DNA of 5,267 nucleotides from Candidatus Thorarchaeota archaeon (GTDB taxonomy: Archaea > Asgardarchaeota > Thorarchaeia > Thorarchaeales > Thorarchaeaceae). The notes under the pieces were generated by a model that made no database searches, was not told the DNA's origin, and worked only from the letters and a program-made list of their open reading frames with translations. Made by a program: the position numbers and the translations under genes. Shown here in pieces: positions 1 through 5,267 of the stretch; position 1 is the first letter of the stretch; every line of letters begins with the position of its first letter. The stretch is from positions 1-5,267 of the forward strand of contig JAEOSL010000168.1 of assembly GCA_016840385.1 (NCBI GenBank), written 5' to 3'.

Positions 1-503
1 CTGCTAAAAGAGAAGAACCTCGGACAGTCCTTATTCCATGGCCAACCGTTGTGAAATTGATGGGTAGTCAAGCAAATGAGTGGATTGACTTTCCATCTGA
101 TGCATTCAAGGTTCTTGCGGAGCATGACGGTCTCACATGGGTTGGTACATACATTCATCCAAAACATTGGGGTACTGCTCTTGAAGGTGGTCGTAAAATC
201 GTTGAGAAGTACGATTTCGAATTAATGGCATTTATGAAACCATTGAATATGCTTCACATTGCAGAGTTCAAATTCATCTTTCGATTTCCAAAAGATGATG
301 CAACTCTGGATAGAGTACGGAAGTGCAGTGAAGAGCTATTGGATTTTGCACTTAGTCTAGGAGCGTTGCCTTACAAGACTCCTGTCTGGTCTGCAAAGAA
401 GGTTCAGAAACTTGCTGATCCCGCCTTCTTCGAATTAGCAAGGAGAATCAAGAAACTGCTGGATCCCAATAACATCATGAATCCTGGGAGGTTGGATCTC
501 TGA
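1..503 (+). CDS. FAD-linked oxidase (VAO/GlcD type), C-terminal part, 5' truncated by window edge
   Basis: The frame (first full codon at base 3) is open from the left edge to TGA at 501-503, giving 166 visible residues; the N-terminal FAD-binding (PCMH) half lies outside the window. What remains matches the substrate-binding/cap domain and C-terminal tail of the FAD-linked oxidase family (GlcD, D-lactate dehydrogenase, 4-cresol dehydrogenase relatives). The clearest mark is the tail around visible residues 154-163, DPNNIMNPGR, the family's usual DPN-x-I-x-NPG ending. In GlcD/Dld proteins a GEHGxG histidine motif normally lies some tens of residues before this tail; here that place reads GALPYKTP (about 120-127), so the substrate is probably not simply lactate or glycolate. 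By family knowledge the flavin oxidises an organic hydroxy-type substrate and hands electrons to the iron-sulfur subunit encoded next, whose gene overlaps this one by 4 bases. GTG 51 is an internal codon, not the start. The family call is firm; the substrate is unknown. Confidence 0.85.
   Translation, partial: AKREEPRTVLIPWPTVVKLMGSQANEWIDFPSDAFKVLAEHDGLTWVGTYIHPKHWGTALEGGRKIVEKYDFELMAFMKPLNMLHIAEFKFIFRFPKDDATLDRVRKCSEELLDFALSLGALPYKTPVWSAKKVQKLADPAFFELARRIKKLLDPNNIMNPGRLDL
487..492 (+). promoter_or_regulatory. Shine-Dalgarno for the iron-sulfur subunit (decides a CTG start)
   Basis: GGAGGT lies inside the last codons of the upstream oxidase gene, with 7 bases between it and the CTG at 500. 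It is a near-perfect match to the anti-Shine-Dalgarno of archaeal 16S rRNA at ideal spacing. No ATG, GTG or TTG in any frame sits at a comparable distance and leads into the iron-sulfur protein, so it is the main argument for initiation at CTG. Confidence 0.7.
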
Positions 504-1630
504 CCGAATCACCAACCATCGAGGAGTGGCTTTATAGCTGTATTCGCTGTGGTAATTGTAAATTCGTATTCAAGGGGTACAATCCATCTTGTCCTTCCGG
601 TGAGCACTTCAATTTTGAAAGCTACTTTGCATCAGGACGACTTTGGATTGCACACGGTATTCAAAAAGGTGAGATAGACTGGGACCCATCATTGATTGAT
701 CCTATCTTTGCTTGTACGACTTGCGGAAATTGTGAAGTTCAATGTCTAGCTCCACACCGAGAACACATTGTTGATATGATTGAAGAACTGCGACATCTAG
801 CTGTCAAGAAGTTAGGTGCATTACCTGCGCATGAGAAATTTGCTGAACGAATCGAATCAAACCACAATCCATATGGTGCGGAGCATCATGCTCGTTCACT
901 CGTACAAGAGCATAGTCTGCCCAAACACGCATCGTTGGTCTACTTCATTGGTTGCACGTCTAACTACCGTGAGAACGAGATTCGTGATGCAACAATTTCA
1001 ATCCTTCAAAAAGCGAGTGTTGATTTCACAATTGTCGATGAACGCTGCTGTGGCTCTCCCTTATTGAGAACTGGTCAAGTTGACGAAGTGATCGAATTAG
1101 CTGAACACAATCGAACGGAAATTCAGAATGCCGGTGCGGAGAGAGTCATTACTTCATGTTCTGGCTGCTATCGCACTTTGACAAAGGACTATGATAGACT
1201 TGGTCTTGAATTGGATGTTGAAGTAGTTCACATTTCACAGTTTATCCGGGAACTCATCAGTGATGGGAAATTGAAACTCAAAACGTCTGATACCCCATAC
1301 AAAGTTACATACCATGACCCTTGCCATCTTGCTAGACATATGGGTGAATACGAAGCACCAAGAGATGTTCTGAATTCTCTTCCAGTTGAATTTATAGAGA
1401 TGGAACAAATCCGTGAAAATGCCTGGTGCTGCGGGGCAGGTGGAGGGTGTAAGGCAGCTTATCCTGATTGGAGTTTAGAAACCGCAAAGAAACGAATAGC
1501 TCATGCCGTAGATACCGATGCATCAACACTTGTTTCTACGTGCCCATTTTGTAAGAGAGGTCTTGCTGATGCAAATGATGAAAAGATGGAAATCATCGAC
1601 CTCTGTGAATTGGTTGATAGACTAACCTGA
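500..1630 (+). CDS. HdrD/GlcF-like iron-sulfur subunit (two 4Fe-4S motifs plus two CCG domains), CTG start
   Basis: Predicted 376-residue electron-transfer subunit, probably partner of the upstream flavoprotein. The N-terminal ferredoxin-like part has C14-x2-C17-x2-C20-x10-C31-P and C72-x2-C75-x2-C78-x3-C82, for two [4Fe-4S] clusters. Two CCG domains (PF02754 type) follow, each with the full set of five cysteines: C152, C183-C184, C220, C223, then C275, C310-C311, C348, C351. This is the pattern that holds non-cubane [4Fe-4S] clusters in HdrB/HdrD. No transmembrane segment is evident. The start is unusual: the frame is open from 473, but the first ATG/GTG/TTG is TTG at 692, which would remove the first cluster motif. 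CTG 500 overlaps the previous gene's TGA (CTGA) and has an ideal Shine-Dalgarno. It could be a D-lactate/glycolate-type dehydrogenase subunit or an Hdr-like subunit; sequence alone cannot decide. A one-base sequencing error hiding a fusion with the oxidase is also possible. Confidence 0.88.
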   Translation: MTESPTIEEWLYSCIRCGNCKFVFKGYNPSCPSGEHFNFESYFASGRLWIAHGIQKGEIDWDPSLIDPIFACTTCGNCEVQCLAPHREHIVDMIEELRHLAVKKLGALPAHEKFAERIESNHNPYGAEHHARSLVQEHSLPKHASLVYFIGCTSNYRENEIRDATISILQKASVDFTIVDERCCGSPLLRTGQVDEVIELAEHNRTEIQNAGAERVITSCSGCYRTLTKDYDRLGLELDVEVVHISQFIRELISDGKLKLKTSDTPYKVTYHDPCHLARHMGEYEAPRDVLNSLPVEFIEMEQIRENAWCCGAGGGCKAAYPDWSLETAKKRIAHAVDTDASTLVSTCPFCKRGLADANDEKMEIIDLCELVDRLT

Positions 1631-1647
1631 AATTGAAATGTGGCAAC

Positions 1648-2643
1648 CTATCTTGCTTTTACTGTTCCACCCCATTCTACAATATCTTTTACAGTAGATT
1701 GTAGATCCCATTTGGGTGTGAAGCCAAAATCCCGTTCTGCTTTTGATATATCAATAAGATACTTGGATCCGAATAGCTTCACTCGGAAAGCAGTTAGTAA
1801 AGGAGAATTCTTTCTATTGAATGCTTTATATAAACGTCCCATAACAGAACCAAGAGCTAAAGATACCGCGTACGGCATGTTCCTGTACTTCTTAGCAACT
1901 CCTAGTTCATCAGCTAAAGCATCCAGGAATTCTCTGAAAGTGCAATCGAATGATGCCACATTGTATGCATTTCCTGAAGTCTTCTCAATATTCTCAGCGG
2001 CTAGTACAAGACACCGACCGAAATCTTCACCATGAGAATAGCTTTGAGGATTATCTCCTCCACCGAAAGTCACCATACTTCCACTCTGGAGAATTTCAAT
2101 CATTTGTGGTCCTGTATACAAGTCTCCTTTTCCAAAGACTGATGGAGCTCGCACCATTGTGGCTTTGATTCCATAATCTGCCATGTATTGCCTAACAAGT
2201 TGTTCAGACTCTGCTTTTGATTTCTGATAATTGGTCATTGGCTTCCAAGCATCGTCTTCGTTCAATGGTTCGTTTTTGTTTGGGAATCCATACACTGCAG
2301 TAGATGAAGTATAGATAAGGCTAGGTATGTCCTTCTGTCTTAATACCTCGAGAATATTTCTTGTTCCTTCAACATTCACAGAGAAGAAATGTTTCTTACT
2401 TCCCCACTCTGCCATGATTGCAGCATTGTGAAATAACCACTCGGTGTCGTCTGGGACTCCTTGTTTGAGACTCTCAATATCTGTGATGTTTCCAATAACT
2501 TTCTTGAAAGATAATCCTTGTATCAAATCATAATTCGAACTCTCTCTTGCCAAGATTGAAACTTCATGATTTCGTTCGGTCAACAGTCTAATGATATGTG
2601 ATCCAACGAAACCCGTTCCACCAGTTACAAAACATCTAACCAT
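1648..2643 (-). CDS. Extended SDR: NAD(P)-dependent epimerase/dehydratase or 3-beta-HSD-like
   Basis: A 331-residue protein of the extended short-chain dehydrogenase/reductase superfamily, of typical length. The Rossmann nucleotide-binding motif TGGTGFVG is at 7-14 (TGxxGxxG). HNAA at 72-75 follows beta-4, NVEGT at 90-94 is characteristic of the family, YTSSTAVYG at 111-119 carries the active-site Ser/Thr, and the catalytic YxxxK is Y139/K143. No signal peptide is seen. By family knowledge it oxidises/reduces or epimerises a sugar nucleotide, sterol-like or flavonol-like substrate with NAD(P); the C-terminal substrate domain does not let me choose. It is the last gene of a - strand set, 48 bases after the ferredoxin stop, so probably cotranscribed. 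Upstream of ATG 2643 only a weak purine stretch (GAGAAG) is present, so translation may depend on the upstream genes. It converges on the iron-sulfur subunit gene with 17 bases between stops. Confidence 0.88.
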   Translation of the reverse strand: MVRCFVTGGTGFVGSHIIRLLTERNHEVSILARESSNYDLIQGLSFKKVIGNITDIESLKQGVPDDTEWLFHNAAIMAEWGSKKHFFSVNVEGTRNILEVLRQKDIPSLIYTSSTAVYGFPNKNEPLNEDDAWKPMTNYQKSKAESEQLVRQYMADYGIKATMVRAPSVFGKGDLYTGPQMIEILQSGSMVTFGGGDNPQSYSHGEDFGRCLVLAAENIEKTSGNAYNVASFDCTFREFLDALADELGVAKKYRNMPYAVSLALGSVMGRLYKAFNRKNSPLLTAFRVKLFGSKYLIDISKAERDFGFTPKWDLQSTVKDIVEWGGTVKAR

Positions 2644-2691
2644 GATACTTCTCTACTAGAGGATTGTCCGCCGCTCTTGAGTGTTATGGAA

Positions 2692-2913
2692 TCACTTGAT
2701 AGTGATTGCATCCAGAGGACACACGTCAACGCAGTCGTTACATCGTGTACACAAGTCTGTAAATGCAACATCCACTCTCCATTCAGTCGGGTCGTTGCTT
2801 TCCATGTCCGGGGAATAACAGATGAAGAGGGCACCTGGGCAAATCTGCATACACTTCTTGCATGATAGCGGATCTGTGCACTTGTCATAATCAACGAGGA
2901 TTTTTGTTTTCAT
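2692..2913 (-). CDS. Small 2[4Fe-4S] ferredoxin
   Basis: A 73-residue soluble ferredoxin. The second cluster motif is classical: C55-x2-C58-x2-C61-x3-C65-P. The first is C18-x2-C21-x3-C25-P preceded by C12, so the first-to-second cysteine spacing is five residues instead of two. Between the motifs lies an insert of about 29 residues containing another cysteine (C32), longer than in clostridial-type ferredoxins. It would carry one or two electrons at low potential in the cytoplasm, possibly from the redox proteins encoded around it. ATG 2911-2913 follows directly the TAG of the upstream gene (2914-2916), which implies translational coupling. An AAGGATG purine stretch about 8 bases upstream of the start is a moderate ribosome-binding site. 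The assignment is firm; the partner is not known. Confidence 0.9.
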   Translation of the reverse strand: MKTKILVDYDKCTDPLSCKKCMQICPGALFICYSPDMESNDPTEWRVDVAFTDLCTRCNDCVDVCPLDAITIK

Positions 2914-3783
2914 CTACCACACATCCTTGAGCGTTGGAATCTCATTCCTGTCTATCATTTGAATCGCATTTTCTGGACACGCAGTCGCACAGAGACCGCA
3001 CCCAAAGCATTGCCATCCATTGATGAACGGTGCATTCATCCCATCATTGAACATAAGTGCACCGAAGTCACACCTCGAAGCACAACTCTGACAGCCATTG
3101 CATTTTGAGAAATCGACTTTGGCAACATACTCTCCCTTGTAGAGAGAATTCAACCCATATTCCATTCTAATCGTTGTAGCTGCACACTCAGGTCTCTCAC
3201 AACTACAGAGAGCTGCGATGTAAGGCATTGGTCCGAACCAGACTGTTTGTATTCTTCCAGCATCATTCATCTCAGTGATGAACTCTTGTGCCTCATCAAC
3301 GTGAAGTGGTTCTGCTCCCCTGTCTGGAATATACCTTGGTAATTTAGGAACCATTTCTGCAAGAGCACCGAATGCAAGACAACACGGATCTTTGATTCCC
3401 CGTGTCATATTTCTGCAAGCACAATTGACTCTCAAGATTGGACTAGCCATTTCGAGAATTTTCTTTGCATCATCTAACATGACAACTTGACCTGGATGTC
3501 CTTCTGCTCTTCTTGGGTTTCTGCCCTTCAGTGGCTTTTCTTTTTTGAACCATGAATTCACGTAGGTCCTCATTGCTCTGCCAATTAGAGGTGTATTAAA
3601 TTTGTACCCTGGTCCTTTCATGGAGATGCCGTAAATCTTCTGGAGGTACACTTTTTCAAACTGTTTCCATAACTCGAAAATGTACTCATGAGCTCCAGTT
3701 TCTTGAGCGGTTTCTTGTAGATAGTTTCGAGAATTAAGATACCACTTCTTCCCTGCACCGTGTTTGAAGCACCATTCACACAT
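2914..3783 (-). CDS. Cysteine-rich 4Fe-4S protein with C-terminal two-cluster ferredoxin domain
   Basis: A 289-residue protein with 17 cysteines. The C-terminal domain is ferredoxin-like: C228-x2-C231-x2-C234-x3-C238 (followed by Asp instead of Pro) and C259-x2-C262-x2-C265-x3-C269-P. Nine further cysteines lie outside it: C2-x2-C5 at the extreme N-terminus, followed by GAGKKWYLN; C121-x-C123 in NCACR; C134-C135 in DPCCLAFG; and C193-x-C195 with C200 in CSCERPEC. These could bind more Fe-S clusters or zinc. No membrane segment is seen. I recall similar 4Fe-4S proteins with this N-terminus in anaerobic bacteria and archaea, but know no established function. ATG 3783 is chosen over GTG 3792 because AAAGGTGA lies 5 bases before the ATG, and the GTG itself is part of that ribosome-binding site. 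It is first in the - strand operon and abuts the ferredoxin gene. Confidence 0.88.
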   Translation of the reverse strand: MCEWCFKHGAGKKWYLNSRNYLQETAQETGAHEYIFELWKQFEKVYLQKIYGISMKGPGYKFNTPLIGRAMRTYVNSWFKKEKPLKGRNPRRAEGHPGQVVMLDDAKKILEMASPILRVNCACRNMTRGIKDPCCLAFGALAEMVPKLPRYIPDRGAEPLHVDEAQEFITEMNDAGRIQTVWFGPMPYIAALCSCERPECAATTIRMEYGLNSLYKGEYVAKVDFSKCNGCQSCASRCDFGALMFNDGMNAPFINGWQCFGCGLCATACPENAIQMIDRNEIPTLKDVW

Positions 3784-3788
3784 TGTTT

Positions 3789-3796
3789 TCACCTTT
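3789..3796 (-). promoter_or_regulatory. Shine-Dalgarno of the cysteine-rich 4Fe-4S gene
   Basis: Read on the - strand this is AAAGGTGA, complementary to the archaeal 16S 3' end, with 5 bases before ATG 3783. It decides the start: the in-frame GTG at 3792 lies within the motif and has no motif of its own upstream. Confidence 0.7.
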
Positions 3797-3831
3797 TGTT
3801 TCGAAGTGCTAATGCTTCTCTTAACAATGGT

Positions 3832-3847
3832 CTATATTACATTTCGG
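3832..3847 (-). promoter_or_regulatory. Probable archaeal BRE/TATA promoter of the - strand operon
   Basis: On the - strand, CCGAAAT (3847-3841) is followed closely by TAATATAG (3839-3832), resembling a TFB-recognition element next to a TATA box. Transcription would be expected to start about 25 bases downstream, near 3810, leaving a leader of about 27 bases before ATG 3783. This is based on consensus and spacing only. Confidence 0.5.
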
Positions 3848-3992
3848 AATATTGGAAGTTGTTGCATATCAGAAGCAATGTTTGCTAACTATGAAAGGCA
3901 ATTTAATTACAATTATTATAGTTTCAATCATAGAATAATTAATTATATGAACTATTAAGCTAATCAAAGACTCATTGAAAGATGAAAAGTGA

Positions 3993-4000
3993 TATAAATC
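3993..4000 (+). promoter_or_regulatory. TATA-like box, upstream candidate for the surface-protein gene
   Basis: TATAAATC is preceded by GAAAAGTGA, which could serve as a BRE. Initiation about 25 bases downstream (near 4022) would place the whole inverted repeat at 4030-4053 in the transcript leader. Confidence 0.4.
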
Positions 4001-4012
4001 ATAAGAACATTG

Positions 4013-4020
4013 TATAAATA
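4013..4020 (+). promoter_or_regulatory. TATA-like box, downstream candidate for the surface-protein gene
   Basis: TATAAATA, exactly 20 bases downstream of the first TATA-like box, matches the TATA consensus better but its upstream bases (AGAACATTG) are a poorer BRE. Initiation would fall near 4040, inside the inverted repeat, leaving a leader of about 20 bases before ATG 4061. Confidence 0.4.
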
Positions 4021-4029
4021 CAAACTGAT

Positions 4030-4053
4030 TCTCTAGAAGGGGAAATCTAGAGA
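4030..4053 (+). repeat. Perfect 8-bp inverted repeat ahead of the surface-protein gene
   Basis: TCTCTAGA (4030-4037) and TCTAGAGA (4046-4053) are exact reverse complements separated by 8 bases, AGGGGAAA. In DNA it could be an operator for a dimeric regulator. In RNA it would form a hairpin exposing an AGGGGA loop 7 bases before ATG 4061. No such role can be shown from the sequence. Confidence 0.6.
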
Positions 4054-4060
4054 TTTGGTT

Positions 4061-5267
4061 ATGGAAATACAGGGAGCGGTCTTATTGAAGATGGGACCCT
4101 ATTATTACGTATCAATAATTATATTCTGTTTTATTCTAGGAAATTCCTTAGCAACGATTCCTGTTATTGCTTTGAATTCTGGTAATCTTTCATCTGATGG
4201 ATTCGACGGTACAGTGTCAGTTGAAAATAAAATTGACTCCCGAATGTCCGATGAAGCGACAGCTGTACAAGGAGAACTTGTAGAGTACGGCGGGAGATCA
4301 ACAGTAATTGGAACGGATATTGTCCCTCCTGAAGATCCTCCAGAAATCACGGGGCGTAACTATACGATGACGACGCCTACATACACCTGGGATGATGTAA
4401 CTGATGGCACTGTCCAAAATCTTGGTGATGATGGTGCTGATTTTGTACAACTTCCGTTTGAGTTCGAGTTCTATGGACAAACTACCACCGAACTTATTTT
4501 ATCTTCTAATGGTAAGATATCTTTAGCGGGTGTATTTGATAGTTCACCTAATGGTACATATCCATCTGGTGATGCAGAAGATTGGTACTCAATGGCTCTA
4601 TATTGGGCAGATCTTGCACCAGCAGGAAATATCTATACAAAATACCTCACTGGTCCATCACGGTTTGTTATCCAATATGACAATATCGATTACAGTTCAG
4701 GTGGATTAGCTGGAACCTTCCAGTTGGTTCTTTTTGAATGGGGTGATATCGAGTTTAGGTACGACTATCTCCAAAATATGGTTGATTATACGGTGGGCTT
4801 GAATTATGGGTACAATACGAGTTTCTTCAACACGTACACATTCAGTGGTGATCCGGTTGATGATTTAGCTCTTCGATTTGAGTACGTTAGCAGATTTGTT
4901 TTCATGACCTCAGAGTATTATTCCGACTCGTCTGACTACACCATTACTTGGGCTGCTCGTTCGGATGAAACAATAGACGATTTCCATATCTTTGTTGATT
5001 CTACTTATGATGGAAGCACTTCCTCGATGACTTATCCATTGTCAGGTTTGATTGAAACCTTTGTATCTCTTGATATCTGGATGGAAACTGATGGGGAAAA
5101 TGTTACTTACCACAGAGACATACTAGTAGATTGGACTCCCCCAACGGTAAGTATTGACTACCCGTTGAATGATACAACCTTATCCGATGGAAAGGTGAAC
5201 TGGACAATTACTGATTCAGGTACACCTGATCGTATCGAAGTCTTGATTGATCATGTTTTATACGATA
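4061..5267 (+). CDS. Large secreted/surface protein, N-terminal part, 3' truncated by window edge
   Basis: The frame is open from ATG 4061 to the right edge (402 complete codons). A hydrophobic stretch at about residues 13-30 (YYYVSIIIFCFILG...LA) looks like a Sec signal peptide or N-terminal anchor. ATG 4091 (M11) would also keep it and is an alternative start; neither has a good Shine-Dalgarno. A low-complexity, acidic linker follows. Residues about 107-275 form a beta-rich domain with the pattern YTWDDVTDG, LPFEFEFYG, LSSNGKISL, RFVIQYDNI and FQLVLFEWGDIEFRY, which I recall from extracellular multidomain proteins of bacteria and archaea. Residues from about 280 look like successive Ig/Fn3-like beta-sandwiches, with DWTPPTVSIDYP at 357-368 as a domain junction. 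Seven N-x-S/T sequons (N42, N100, N164, N252, N347, N370, N380) suit an archaeal surface glycoprotein. Specific function, ligand and C-terminal anchor are unknown. Confidence 0.82.
   Translation, partial: MEIQGAVLLKMGPYYYVSIIIFCFILGNSLATIPVIALNSGNLSSDGFDGTVSVENKIDSRMSDEATAVQGELVEYGGRSTVIGTDIVPPEDPPEITGRNYTMTTPTYTWDDVTDGTVQNLGDDGADFVQLPFEFEFYGQTTTELILSSNGKISLAGVFDSSPNGTYPSGDAEDWYSMALYWADLAPAGNIYTKYLTGPSRFVIQYDNIDYSSGGLAGTFQLVLFEWGDIEFRYDYLQNMVDYTVGLNYGYNTSFFNTYTFSGDPVDDLALRFEYVSRFVFMTSEYYSDSSDYTITWAARSDETIDDFHIFVDSTYDGSTSSMTYPLSGLIETFVSLDIWMETDGENVTYHRDILVDWTPPTVSIDYPLNDTTLSDGKVNWTITDSGTPDRIEVLIDHVLYD

Larger units (their letters stand above)
3784..4060. other. Divergent intergenic region
   Basis: A 277-base AT-rich stretch separates the - strand redox operon from the + strand surface-protein gene. 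It holds a - strand BRE/TATA candidate near 3832-3847, two + strand TATA-like boxes at 3993 and 4013, and an inverted repeat at 4030-4053. The middle (about 3895-3960) is very AT-rich with no recognisable gene. I see no tRNA or convincing small ORF in it. Confidence 0.7.

Noticed and set aside
51..53. GTG as start of a short 150-residue oxidase
   Set aside because: The frame stays open to the left edge and encodes plausible family sequence, so this is an internal valine codon of a truncated gene.
692..694. TTG as start of the iron-sulfur subunit
   Set aside because: It would remove 64 residues including a full 4Fe-4S motif. The purine-rich AAAAAGGTGAG upstream ends about 18 bases away, too far for a normal ribosome-binding site.
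1631..1647. Terminator between the convergent genes
   Set aside because: The 17-base gap has no hairpin or clear T-tract on either strand, so no terminator can be supported, although the two transcripts probably overlap there.
2651..2661. Near-palindrome CTCTACTAGAG before the SDR gene
   Set aside because: The arms are only 5 bp with a one-base centre. It resembles the CTCTAG repeat at 4030, but the match is too short to claim a shared regulatory site.
3790..3792. GTG as start of the cysteine-rich 4Fe-4S protein
   Set aside because: The GTG is itself part of AAAGGTGA, the ribosome-binding site of the ATG at 3783, and has no motif upstream of it.
3935..3946. 12-bp palindrome ATAATTAATTAT
   Set aside because: It is a perfect palindrome but made only of A and T in a very AT-rich stretch, so it is likely by chance.
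3764..3958. Short + strand open frame in the divergent intergenic region
   Set aside because: It begins inside the - strand 4Fe-4S gene, runs across the - strand promoter candidate and encodes an AT-driven composition rich in Asn, Tyr and Ile.
4105..4480. Open frames on the - strand opposite the surface-protein gene
   Set aside because: Their translations are low-complexity and resemble no family, while the + strand frame is long, open and has a signal peptide and domain patterns.

Overview
The window looks like part of a moderately AT-rich genome of an anaerobic archaeon. Three things suggest this: iron-sulfur redox proteins related to heterodisulfide reductase, TATA boxes with a BRE-like element instead of bacterial -35/-10 promoters, and a secreted, sequon-rich surface protein. 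An Asgard lineage such as Thorarchaeota is possible, but that is only an impression from protein style. No rRNA, tRNA, mobile element or CRISPR array was seen.

Left part (1-1630, + strand): the C-terminal end of an FAD-linked oxidase (VAO/GlcD type, cut by the window edge) overlaps by 4 bases an HdrD/GlcF-like iron-sulfur subunit. The iron-sulfur gene has no ATG, GTG or TTG that would keep its first cluster motif. A CTG at 500, behind a strong Shine-Dalgarno sequence, is the best start and gives 376 residues. The pair would form a flavin/iron-sulfur dehydrogenase that passes electrons from an unknown organic substrate to [4Fe-4S] and non-cubane clusters.

Middle part (3783 down to 1648, - strand): a probable three-gene operon. 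It is transcribed from a BRE/TATA promoter near 3832-3847 and encodes a cysteine-rich 4Fe-4S protein (289 residues from a corrected ATG start), a 73-residue two-cluster ferredoxin, and an extended SDR (NAD-dependent epimerase / 3-beta-HSD-like). The first two genes abut exactly (TAGATG). The operon converges with the flavin/iron-sulfur pair, with 17 bases between the stop codons.

Right part (3784-5267): a 277-base divergent intergenic region carries promoters for both directions and a perfect 8-bp inverted repeat. It is followed by the start of a large secreted or surface protein on the + strand. This gene runs off the right edge, so its reading frame is open from 4061 to 5267.

Taken together, 1-3783 looks like an electron-transfer neighbourhood: a flavin dehydrogenase, its iron-sulfur partner, and ferredoxins that could serve as carriers. 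The substrate and the link to the SDR are unknown. The surface protein seems to be an unrelated transcription unit.
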